A DNA stretch of 21,987 nucleotides. Origin: Azolla pinnata. Taxonomy: Eukaryota > Streptophyta > Polypodiopsida > Salviniales > Salviniaceae. Of this stretch, positions 10,991 through 21,143 are shown in pieces. The position numbers were made by a program, and so were the translations under genes. The notes beneath the pieces were generated by a model that saw only the letters and a program-made list of their open reading frames with translations, was not told the origin of the DNA and ran no database searches. The stretch's first letter is position 1. Each line of letters begins with the position of its first letter. The stretch covers positions 1-21,987 of the forward strand of contig JBBBWG010010212.1 in assembly GCA_037176905.1 (NCBI GenBank), given 5' to 3'.

Positions 10991-11196
10991 CGGAAAATAA
11001 AAATATAAATATAAATAAATAAATAAACGGATTTCATCAGGAAATAAAAAATGGTAGTAATAATATAAATAAACAGATCTCAGCAAAAATAATATTGATA
11101 ATGATGATGATACTACTGATGAAACAAAAATAAATAATAATATATTTTATTATTATTATTATTAGCCAAAAAAAATGGCTTCCTTTTGTTGTATCT

Positions 11197-11700
11197 GTTC
11201 TTCTCATTTTCTTTTTCTTTTTCTTTTTCTTTTTCTTTTCATTTCTCTTTTTCTTTTTCGTTTTCTTTTCTTTTTCGTTTTAAATTTATTTTTCTTTTTC
11301 TTTTTCTTTTTATTTTTTTTATTTTTATTTTTATTTTTATTTTTATTTTTATTTTTATTTTTATTTTTATTTTTATTTTTATTTTTATTTTTCTTTATCT
11401 TTATCTTTTTCTTTATCTTTTTCTTTATCTTTTTCTTTACCTTTATCTTTTTCTTTATCTTTTTCTTTTTCTTTTTCTTTATCTTTTTCTTTGTCTTTAT
11501 CTTTATCTTTTTCTTCTTCTTTTTATCTTGTATTTTTTATTCTGATTTTGGTTTTGGCTTTATTTTATTTTTACTTTTGTTTTTATTTGCCACTCTTCTT
11601 TGCCCTTTTCCTTTTCCTTTTTCCTTTTTGATTTTGCTTTTCTTTTCTTTTTTCTTCTTTTTCTTTTCCTTTTTATTTTTTCTTTCCTCTTTTTTTTATT
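11197..11700. repeat. T-rich hexamer array (TTTTTC, TTTTTA, TTTATC and mixtures)
   Basis: Blocks succeed one another: mainly CTTTTT at about 11209-11310, mainly ATTTTT at about 11322-11390, then interspersed CTTTAT and CTTTTT units to about 11520. A degenerate pyrimidine tail follows. Long frames made of Phe, Leu and Ile run through it on + and are artefacts. The neighbouring 10985-11170 stretch is A/T-rich with an ATT run. Confidence 0.95.
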
Positions 11701-14167
11701 AAAAAGAAAAATTAACTTATCCTGCCATTAGTTATAAAAGACCACAAACAAATTTTCCCCATTTCTTTCTCTTTGTTTTTTTCCTTGTCTTCCATTTCTG
11801 TTCTTTTTTCTTTTCTTTTCTTTGTTTTCCTTTGAGGGATTGAAAGGAAGAGAAGTTCAAAGTGGCCAAAAAGACAAGTCCTGGAAACCCAAAGACCTTA
11901 CAAAAGTTTTGGTGGCAACAAAATGGGGGTCTTTTTTTTTGTTCTTGATAAGGTTGCACACTTACACAAGGCACAGAAATTTGGCTTCTTCTTTGTGCTT
12001 TGATTCAGTTCAGTCCATATATATGGTTGCATCGCGCGGAACTGACTGACCTCAAGCTCGATCGTCGCAAATACAAGTGCTGTAGTCAGGAATCGTCAGG
12101 AATCGGCCGCAATAGTCAGGAATCGACGAGCTGGTGGAGAGATAGCAGATTATGTGAATGATTTGGGCCAAGAAACAGTACAGATCTGGAGCTATGGAGC
12201 TTCGTATCTACGGCGAGTGCAAAGTCAAGAGAGCTGGAGGCAACGATCGGGGCACAAACAATACATTGTATTCACAAATGGGCAACAAACCGTGTGAGCT
12301 CAACTGTATTAGTATACCAACACAAGCTAGGGCAAACAGACACCCTTTCCAGTTATTACAAACATAGCCTATCGAAATGGACAGTGCGAATATGGCCATT
12401 ATGTGATTGTAGAACTTGCCTTATTGCCAAGGTAGATACTTCCATCGCCTTCTGCCCATGTGATTGCAGACGATTCTGCTCCTTTTCGCTTGGTGATCTC
12501 GTCAACATATATCAGGTCATCTGGCGGAGTCTGGTTTGTTGGTTGGGTGAGCATTGGGTGAACTTGCCTTGCCACTTAGGTTGTAAAATATCGAGCTGAA
12601 CTGGTGTACTCCGATCGATGCATCCGTTCAGCATATAAAGAATTGAAACCAAGTTTATGATGTAATTAACCGACTGTTAATCATCATCTGCATATGCGGG
12701 GGGAGACTCACAACTTTATATTTGCATCCTCTCAATGCGACTGCTTCGCTTGTTTTGAACTCTGTTTGGTTCCGCCATCGACACTCTGCGTTATGCGGGC
12801 GATCTAGCTTAATTAGGCGTAATCTAGCTAATCCCACTGCCGTTAATGTCTCCACTCAGCAAGTCTTTGGAGACCCATGTGAATCCCATCACCTTGCGAA
12901 CAAAGTCACAGCAAACTTGCCGTAATTTGAAACTGTGCAACTGTCAATGTCCATCTGTGCTCAAGGAAGTTGCCTGATAACACTCGCTTGGACGCTAATT
13001 ACCTCGAGTCTAGTACTAAAACCCTCCATAATTATTATAGCTTGCGGCCAGATCGAAAACCTGACAGATGGTTAACTCCCTAACTGCGACCCTAATCGCA
13101 TCTGATAATCCTCATCATTGATATCCCAATTGCTCGCTCGAGACCAAACCATGCTCCTGATTACTCGCTGAACGCCACCTTGATCATTCTTTCACTCATC
13201 ACTTTCCATGCCTTTCTTCCGTAGATGATTGAATCGGTTTCTCAATACAAATCCGAGAGTATCATAGCAAGTTGCAAAACTCATTTCGATACAAAAATAC
13301 CAACTATTCCCAATGTAACACTATCTCTAAGAAAATTCTGAGGAAGGCGTATTTGTTTTATTCGATACATATTCGCAATTTTCCAGATCAAAGAGAACGC
13401 TCGAAGGTTGCAAGAAACTTTCCTAAAGTTCATTTTACATGTATATGCTTAACTTTGTGTTCCTTACAGTTCCTCGAATGTCGTAATTCTGGTGACTGAA
13501 ATAATAGTATGAAACGCATTTTGCTCGAAGGCCTGATTTCTAACTCAATTGTTGCAATACCTAAAGGCCAAATTCCACATGGAAAACGCTCGAAACCTCA
13601 CTTCAAGATCGAGTAAAGTTGCGGGCGGAAAAAGAGAATCTCAACACTGTTTTCTGCAAACATGTTCACAATATGGATCATGAGCAAAACATGTCAAACG
13701 ATGGATGTTCTGCGAGTATGGTGACACCGAATCCGTGAAATATGATTCGACGATTGGTCATCGATAACATGCTTTTCTTCTGTGTTTCAACTGGAGCCCA
13801 AATCATGTTTCATGTCCACAGCGTAACGATGTATATCATACGACTTGGTCGTGTTGGCAGTTGGCTCTTCTCGTGCTCTTGCAATGGACCGAGTCTATTG
13901 ATCCACATCGTCGATTGCTTCCTTTTTCCCTATGCCTTGTGCCACTGTTGATCCATACAGGAAAAACATGGAAGAAAAACCGAGAGCCGTTAAAGATCGG
14001 TTAAACGACGATGTAGATGCATCCTTCCATGGACCTTGACAGCGCTTTTCAGTTTACCATCGGCAGTTCCATTGTCACAGACAACTGATCCGTTAGGATT
14101 CGAACCCCATGACCAATCGTAACTGGTGCACGATGATATTGATCTACAATCATCGACTACTCAATAA
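11701..14167. other. Intergenic stretch, little recognisable content
   Basis: The only clear structure is three copies of TCAGGAATCG at 12086-12095, 12096-12105 and 12116-12125. Several 60-100 codon frames lack family signatures. On the minus strand near 13860-13910 a short frame includes TRSIARAREEP, faintly like a retroelement polyprotein end. I do not call it. Confidence 0.5.
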
Positions 14168-14533
14168 CATTGGATTCGAGGTCGAAGATTTTCGGAGGCA
14201 TCTGATCCTCGTCCATCGACATCATCGCAACGTAACAACATCAAGTCCCTTTTCTCAATTCCAACATTAGTCGCAGTTCAAGATCTAGCTCCAGTTCCAG
14301 CTCGAGTTTCAGCTCCCTTTCCAACCCCAATCCCAGAAACCTGGCAAAATCATCGTTCCACCAACCCTGCAAAAACTCGTGATCGATCATTTGTCATTAC
14401 TCAAGGCACGAGAACCACATTCATCGATGCGATCCAAACTGAATCACCCAGTTGTCGTCCACAAACATGTAATACTACTCAACTAGCATCATCTTCGATC
14501 TTACGAGTAAATACCCTAAACCCTAAACCCTAA
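14168..14533 (+). pseudogene. ATG-less open frame, Pro/Ser/Thr-rich, cut by telomeric DNA
   Basis: After a TAA at 14165 this frame stays open to a TAA at 14531-14533, which lies inside the telomeric block. It has no ATG near its left end. The middle is Pro/Ala/Val-rich (for example QDLAPVPARVSAPFPTPIPE), followed by a basic Ser/Thr stretch. That composition resembles the linker between integrase and reverse transcriptase in Ty1/copia polyproteins, but no catalytic motif is present. It could also be chance openness. If the telomeric block and one copy of the 7-bp flanking repeat are ignored, the frame would stay open a little further. Confidence 0.3.
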
Positions 14534-14573
14534 ATCCTAAACCCTAAACCCTAAACCCTAAACCCTAAACCCT
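14514..14573. repeat. Interstitial telomeric repeat block with 7-bp flanking duplication
   Basis: Eight CCCTAAA heptamers (one is TCCTAAA) plus a partial CCCT make 60 bases. The block is bordered on both sides by GTAAATA (14507-14513 and 14574-14580), a perfect direct repeat abutting the block. This is the expected footprint of telomeric DNA captured at a staggered break. Confidence 0.93.
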
Positions 14574-14699
14574 GTAAATATACAAAACGTCAGAACTAAA
14601 AACAAGAAAAAAATCAAGACTTATGAATGAGTCTTGAACACCAAGACTATAAATTTATATCATTGGCTAACAACGCATGTAAATCATCGCTACAAGAAC

Positions 14700-14835
14700 C
14701 GAAGTTGTGCCAGGATTCAGGAAGCGATGATCCGCTTGCTCCGAAGGCCTCCGATCGGGGCGTGAAGCCAACGGACCGGGCTTTGAGAGCGTTTTGCAAT
14801 CACACGGAGCGAGAAAGACAGCAAAAGTTTTGCAG
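14700..14835 (+). other. GC-richer patch, possible exon of an unidentified transcript
   Basis: This patch lies in an open frame beginning at the ATG at 14627 and is clearly richer in G and C than its surroundings. It ends at a good donor context (GCAG/GTACC at 14835/14836). A good acceptor (CTTCTTTCAG) ends at 14920, giving a possible 85-base intron. The spliced frame stops soon after, and the peptide resembles no family I know. It could be a first exon, a noncoding transcript, or nothing. Confidence 0.2.
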
Positions 14836-15806
14836 GTACCGCTTCTCCTCTTTTCGATTGGCTTGTTTTCGTTGTCCGGTTGTTTTTCTCTCTTTAAGAT
14901 CGAAGGTGCGCTTCTTTCAGAACGTTGCTACTCGTAGGAGCACAGCTCGAAGGCTGTTAGTGATCTGGTCAGGTCAGCTATTTACTTCCATGGGTTTGCA
15001 TTTTGTTAATATATCTTTACATACGATAATTGTAAGTATGATGTATAATGCGAGCCTAAATTTATGAAAGAGATGTTTTTTCTTTCTCATATGAATATTC
15101 GATTGATCTTCTGAAACACTCATCTACAAGAATGCGAACGTCGGATCGATTTCTTTAAACGATCTTATATCTGGAGCCATTTTGAATCATGTCAGATTAT
15201 GCAGCCCTTCAATATTTGCAAGCGCTCACATTGGAAGAAGTAACTTCATCAAAGATCAGTTGCGGTGATTATTCTCAAACAAGCTTTTTGTGAAACAAAT
15301 CCATTCCAAATTAAGGTATTTGTTGGCCTGGACATGATCTCCGAAGGTAAGGAGCTACCATTCAAAGCATGCTGTATAGAAAATTTCATGGAACTCATAA
15401 ATGTAAATTGGTGATTATACTATGAATGTAGTATCAGAATCAATTACAAAGTTACAAACATTAATCTTTGTACCTGTGGTATGTTCTTTTATCGAGGAGC
15501 TGGGTATTCTGAGATCTTTCAGTGGCATTATCGTTTGTAACATGTCTAGTTGTGAGTTTGAGTTTTTTACCCCATATAAAAATACTGTAATAAAGGTATA
15601 GGTGATCAAATTCTTGGTTTAAACTGATTCAGTCATCATTAGAATATTAAATATGGTCAAATTCTAGTTTTCTTTCAACTTGGCTTCTGACACAATCTCT
15701 CTATGCTCACTGAGGTTAGATGGGATATACGTTTGATTTCTAGGATGCTCCGCCAGTACTAGTATATACAATGTTATCGAATGATTCTTTAGTGCATGGA
15801 ATCGTT

Positions 15807-16027
15807 TGTTAAGATGTCGTGTGCAACACACCCTCTAGTATGTGGAAACATATCTCATGGTTAGTTTGTTAGCCGCTAGTTAGATTTTTGTGAACAATTA
15901 GTCAACCACTAGTTACATTTATTGAGGGTTACTCTTTGTATCAATGAAGGGATACCTTAGATATCCCAGTATCCCACGCTCACTTTTGTTACATACTAGA
16001 ATATTTTAAATTCGATGTGCACTTGCA
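15807..16027 (+). repeat. Left LTR-like direct repeat
   Basis: This is the left copy of the 1.6-kb-spaced pair. It carries TTTGTATCAATGAAGGG, of the kind often seen in the transcribed part of copia LTRs. The right edge is uncertain because similarity fades after TGTGCACTTGCA. Confidence 0.5.
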
Positions 16028-16187
16028 GTTGGGTTCTATTGAAGTCATTCACTTTGCATTTGTAATTAATTTAAATAGAGCTCCACTCCTTATTGTTAAC
16101 TTTTCCAGTTTAGAATAATGCAATAGTTTATTTTTTGTGGATATGGGTCTACCTCCCTCTTTGTCATTCCTATGTATATTTATATAT

Positions 16188-16251
16188 ACAGCTCACACAC
16201 CATGTTATAAGATTGTATGAGTTACATAATACAGCTCACGCACCATGTTAT
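16188..16251. repeat. Short direct duplication inside the copia-like element
   Basis: ACAGCTCACACACCATGTTAT at 16188 recurs with one change at 16231, a period of 43 bases. Confidence 0.8.
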
Positions 16252-17064
16252 TTTTACTTAGTGTAATTTCTCTAACTTTATCAGCTTGCTCACATGCACT
16301 TTGCTAGTAATACAGAGCTTTCTAGTACAGTTTACAAACATCATGGGTGGTAGTGCACCACCATGCATTTGTTTGTTTGGTGAAAGGGATGGCACAATAA
16401 GAATATGGGTAATCACTAGTAGGATGACCATGAGTAGGCAAATGGGAAGAGTAAGAAACTTTATCAAACTAATTTTGGAAGCTGCAAATGTAAGATGTCA
16501 CAAATACTTCATTTGGCAAAGGTATCATTGATGTTGTGCTTGTCTCAACAGTCTTGTAATTATGTGTGATGAGAACACGTAGCTATATGTGTAATGAATA
16601 GCTTAGCGTCATGTATGCATTTGCTAGCATCACTATAAAAGGCACAAAGATGCCAAATGACATGGAGAAATCGAAAGAAGATATTCTTCGCCTACATATG
16701 TCTTCAATTTCAGTGAGAGTGAAATAATATATGAAGGGAGAATGTCTTCAATTGGCTGTCTACACCTTAGCATTGTCATGTAATAGATATGAGACACCTT
16801 CTCCCACTCTTTTAACGATGGTGAGTTTGAGAATGAAGAAGGGAAATAGGCAAATGTGTCTCTCAAACTGGTAGATAATTCTCTTCTAAGTCACGCACAA
16901 GAAGTCTTATGGAGCACTATTGTGCGTCCATGATGCTGGTGGCGGAAGTATAAGGGCCCCAAGGCTTTATGAGTGCAACGATGCACAACATAGATTTGCT
17001 ACAAAGGATAACTAATATCGTATAAAAGTTCTCTTTAAAGCACATTGCAACACCACAGCCTACA

Positions 17065-17342
17065 CATGACAGTAGTATGATGGGAGATGTGGATCTTCAA
17101 ATTATCAGTTCTGATATCAGAATGGTGGATATTCACACCAGGGCACATGGCACTGACAATAGGGGCAATCAACAAGGGAACTTCAATTTTTACCACCTGC
17201 ATCCATGATAGTAATATAAGCGGAGATGTGGATCTTGAACATTCTTGTCCTGATCTCAGAATGGTGGATATTCACACAAGGGAACATGGCATGGACAAAT
17301 ATGGACACAATCAACAGAGGAATTTCACCTTTGACCGCCTCG
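17065..17342 (+). repeat. 139-bp tandem duplication with a conserved peptide frame
   Basis: Copies begin at 17065 and 17204 (CATGA(C/T)AGTA). Each carries GAGATGTGGATCTT (17084 and 17223) and AGAATGGTGGATATTCACAC. In the frame starting GGA-GAT-GTG both copies encode about 41-42 codons with the shared core RMVDIHTR and then a stop. They differ by a three-base indel although the repeat period is not a multiple of three. This suggests that a coding segment was duplicated. The peptide is not recognised. Confidence 0.75.
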
Positions 17343-17424
17343 TCTACTAAGTTTGAGCAGGAGAGGAGGCAAGTAAAGGCTCTTCCTATGGATGGTTGCT
17401 GGTGAACTCGAGCTTGAGGAGGCA

Positions 17425-17635
17425 TGTTGAGATGTTCATAGCTCAAGTTTACACCCTTGTGTGTGAAAGCACATACCCTGGTCAGTTTTTTACTAGTTAG
17501 ATTTTGTGGCTGGTTACTGAACCGTTATTTATATTGAAGTAGAGATCCTTTCTGTATCAATGGTAGAAATATCCTAGATATCCCACTATACTCCTAATAA
17601 ACGTTCAAACCTTATTATTCAAATGTGCACTTGCA
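17425..17635 (+). repeat. Right LTR-like direct repeat
   Basis: This is the partner of the left copy. It begins TGTTGAGATGT just after a purine-rich stretch. It has diverged heavily from the left copy, so the insertion, if a retroelement, is old. Confidence 0.5.
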
Positions 17636-20600
17636 CTTGAGCATGCTCTCTATATTTTATACTTTCTGATTCATGACGAGTGTTTCCACTCATTATAATC
17701 TTCCGTCATTTAGCAAAACAGCATTATCTAGTTCTGGTTTTTCTCCCCACATTTTATGTATTCCACTATTTTCTAGCCCTTAAACAGCTACATTTCTATA
17801 TGTGCTTTGTACACGTGATTGTTTTCGGCAACAAAACTGCATTCATTCACTTTGAATCACCTATATGTTGTCATATTCAAAACAAGTAAAACCTCCGCTT
17901 TTATGTCATCATGAATTTGAATTTTTTCAGCACACCAGTGGAGTGCAAAGGTACGAGGGCCAAACAGTAAGCCACGCTATTAGAGCAAGTCAGAAAAGTT
18001 TGTGTATCCAAGGATCTAGTGAATGTCGGCGTTCATGCTAACGATTATTCTCATGAAAAGTTTGATACTGTCCATGCATTTAGTGAATATCCATGTATTT
18101 GTACTCTGAGCTCTTATGCAATTAGAGCGAGTAGCCTGCCATCGAAATGTTCATACTGTGTGTCCATATATGGATAGCTAAATGACCAACCAAAAATGCC
18201 CATATTATTCCCTCATATAAAACTTTGTGATAGCGGTGGGATCCTCTTAATATCGGTTGCTGCCATCATATAAACTTTCCTTGCCTTGTTAAATTAAACT
18301 GCTAATCATGTTTTGGCAGAACCCTGATATTCCTCTCATATCCCTATTGATTACTACAAATGTTCTAATTGTTATGTGTACTTTCTAGCAGTATCCTCGT
18401 ATTTGTCCGTGTTGATTAACTTCTGATTATTAATATTGTGGTTTGGGTTATCATCATTGTTATGATGGAAGGACTTGATGTTAGCAAGTAACGTTTAGAT
18501 ATTCTTAAAGAATCAAACGCCCCTTGGAATGTAGATAAAATCTGAGGTGGAAGCCCTTAACTGCAACCAGCGCTCTCCGAGCACAGAAGTCAACGATTGG
18601 TAGGTATGAATGCGAGAGGAAGAAACTTCATCAACACATTTAGAGATGCTGAAAGGGCAAAGTGATGCCTGGTTCAGCTTGGAAGTTTCTTCTTTTCCAT
18701 GGGCTGCTGGTAATATATATTTCTCCTTTCGTCGGTTTCTGATTTCTTGATCATTGTTTGCTGGAATCAATCACAAGATCCCGCCGTGTCAATGTTCTTT
18801 TCCTCGAGTCTTCTATAGATTATCCACATCGAAAATAGAGTTGAAAAGCTTGTCGATAATCGAGCATAGTAGTGATGCAAGCCATATGGTCTGTGGGTGA
18901 CAGGTGCAATCACCGAACAACTCATCATCGGATGTTGCTGTATGCCTTAGACCACTACTATGCCCTTATCTTGGAACCATGTATCTTCTTTCCTTCCGTT
19001 CCATATACAAATCTCTCTTTTTGTATGATAAAGCCGCTCGAATGACTGAAAAACAAATGTTTTGTGGAGTTTGAAAATCGGAATTGTGAGTCAAAATTTG
19101 GGAAAATCGGTCAATCCGACGTGATGGGATGGTGATATAAGGCTGTCATGTGCATTGAACATGGGTGTGAACGAATCAAAGAAGAAAGCTTTCAAGTTGT
19201 TTTCTATTTCTCTTGATGGTCTCTCTATTTGGTCCACCGTTTGTGCTATTGTATCTAACCAGACAAATACGATCAAACAAATTTCGACTTGGAAAAGCTC
19301 GATCCTCGGGCATATGGCTAGATTGAGCAGCATTGGGGAATCAACTTTATGAGAATTCGCCCATCAACAAATAGTCATCGGTTTGGATGTAAGGGCTATT
19401 CCTTCCTTTCAGGTGAGGCATCCTCAGCGGTGACATTTAAAAGCCAATTGTGAAGCAAAAGATAAGCCAAAAGAAGAAAAGAAAAAAAGAAAAAAAAAAG
19501 TCCAATTGGGAAGGTTGTTCAATGAAGATCAAGAGGTCATATGTTCAATTAACTGTTAGCAGCAAACTTGCAGCAAACTTGTAGGAAAGAAAGAGCATTA
19601 GGGTAAGTAAGTTGGATAATAAAAAAAAAAGAGGAAGAGGTTATTCCTCTATGACAAATAGATGTTTTCTTTTACAAAGAAACATAATTTGTATTTGAAA
19701 ATCCTAACTCAATAAACAAGAGTCATATGGGAAAGGCAGATTATTGTCAAAACTAATGTAGAATATTACATTTGGAAAAAAACAAGGACCCAGGCTTCTT
19801 GTCTCTCGCACATGCTTCCAAAAATTGTGGATCTTGTCAGCAGAGTTCCCTTACACCACGCGACTCAGATGATTTTCTCAGATTTTTATTTGTTTAGAAC
19901 ATGAACCCCATACCCTCTTTCTTGTTGTCAAGCCAGTGATTTCTACAAAAGCCCGTCGGTGTCATGTGCTTATTTTACACACGATATGAAAAATAAGGCG
20001 ATAATTATTTTAGGTTAGTTCATTGGCTTGGGCGAGAAGATCCTTAAGAGCTTCAGAACACATCTTACTACGTATAAATCGGACAAGTACACACCAAGTT
20101 ATGGATGTATGAAGCTACTAGACTGGATGGGAGAACTCTTATACTTTCTAAACTAATCCCCGACTCCTAGAATGAAAAACTCTAATTGCTCATCGGATCC
20201 GAATCGTATCTCTTTGAAAACCCCTAATCCAAAATCGAATCTCTCGAACTTTAAACTCTCAGAAACCCTAAAGTAGTTAATCTCACCAAGCCAAAAGCTT
20301 TTGTAATCCCAATTTTGGGATTGATTGTATTCACTTTTTCCCTTTGCTAATGAAAAAACTGTCGAAACCTTCCATATTTCGGCTAGTGTACTAGTCATAA
20401 ACGCAAGACTTCCAGTATCCTCTAGGGCTATGTAGATAAGCATTATCCATCAGAAAGGGGGGCGGGGTGGAATCGGTCTTAACAAGAGACACATCAGCCC
20501 GAGGAGTCAGCGAATCGTCAGTCGCAGATTGGGAATATACAAGTTGAGCCATAAAGAAGAAGAAGAAGAAGAAATCTTCAAACTACGAAAGGAGGAAAGA

Positions 20601-20639
20601 AGTGCCAAAGGACATGCATGCTCTAAGGCATTGGGCTCT
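17636..20639. other. Gene-poor AT-rich stretch
   Basis: There are only short frames (under 100 codons) without family signatures, A-rich runs near 19470-19500 and 19620-19632, and a GAA run at about 20557-20572. A 96-codon minus-strand frame at 20153-20443 is open but unrecognised. Nothing here supports a gene call. Confidence 0.5.
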
Positions 20640-20884
20640 TATACATATACATATACATATACAGATACAGACACATATACATATACATATACACTATATG
20701 TATATGTAGATGTATATGTATATGCATATGTTATACATATACATATACGTATACGTATATGCATACATGTACGTATACAGATACAGATACATATACATAT
20801 ACAGATACACTATATGTATATGTAGATGTATATGTATATGCATATGTTATACAGATACATATACGTATATGTATACGTGTACAG

Positions 20885-20925
<41 letters not shown>

Positions 20926-21064
20926 GATACATATACATATACATATACAGATACAGATACAGATACAGATACATATAAAGATACATATACATATATGTAT
21001 ATGTATATGTATACAGATACAGATACAGATACAGATACATATACAGATACATATACAGATACAT

Positions 21065-21105
<41 letters not shown>

Positions 21106-21107
21106 TA
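20640..21107. repeat. Complex ACATAT/AGATAC/TATGTA array with strand switches
   Basis: ACATAT and ACAGAT units alternate with stretches in the opposite sense (TATGTATATG), so the array contains many potential hairpins. A segment beginning ACACTATATGTATATG recurs at 20691 and 20807, a nested 116-bp duplication. It ends in a pure TA run (about 21074-21100). All six frames are open in places and meaningless. It lies directly upstream of the oxidoreductase start codon. Confidence 0.95.
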
Positions 21108-21143
21108 GATAATACATACACATCTAACCCAACCCACTACCTG

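Larger units (their letters stand above)
15807..17635. mobile_element. Decayed Ty1/copia-like element, non-autonomous or internally deleted
   Basis: Two diverged direct repeats (about 15807-16027 and 17425-17635) share blocks at a near-constant offset of 1608-1618 bases. These blocks are TGTT(A/G)AGATGT, CTAGTTAGATTTT, GTATCAATG, AGATATCCCA and TGTGCACTTGCA. The opening TGTTGAGATGT, preceded by purine-rich GAGCTTGAGGAGGCA, looks like a polypurine tract/3' LTR junction of plant copia elements. The interior is only about 1.4 kb and shows no reverse transcriptase or integrase. No primer-binding site or target-site duplication was found. Orientation, if real, is +. Confidence 0.55.

Noticed and set aside
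11175..11702. 175-codon Phe/Leu/Ile frame resembling a membrane protein
   Set aside because: It is a direct translation of the T-rich hexamer array.
14090..14115. GGATTCGAACCCC, resembling a tRNA T-arm on the minus strand
   Set aside because: The flanking bases do not form a T-stem well, and no D-arm, anticodon arm or acceptor stem could be found.
16286..16531. 81-codon frame containing a WD-repeat-like ERDGTIRIW
   Set aside because: A single short resemblance without neighbouring repeats, inside a decayed retroelement; chance is more likely.
20710..21123. Several overlapping 100-130 codon frames on both strands
   Set aside because: All are translations of the ACATAT/GATACA array with dipeptide-like repeats.
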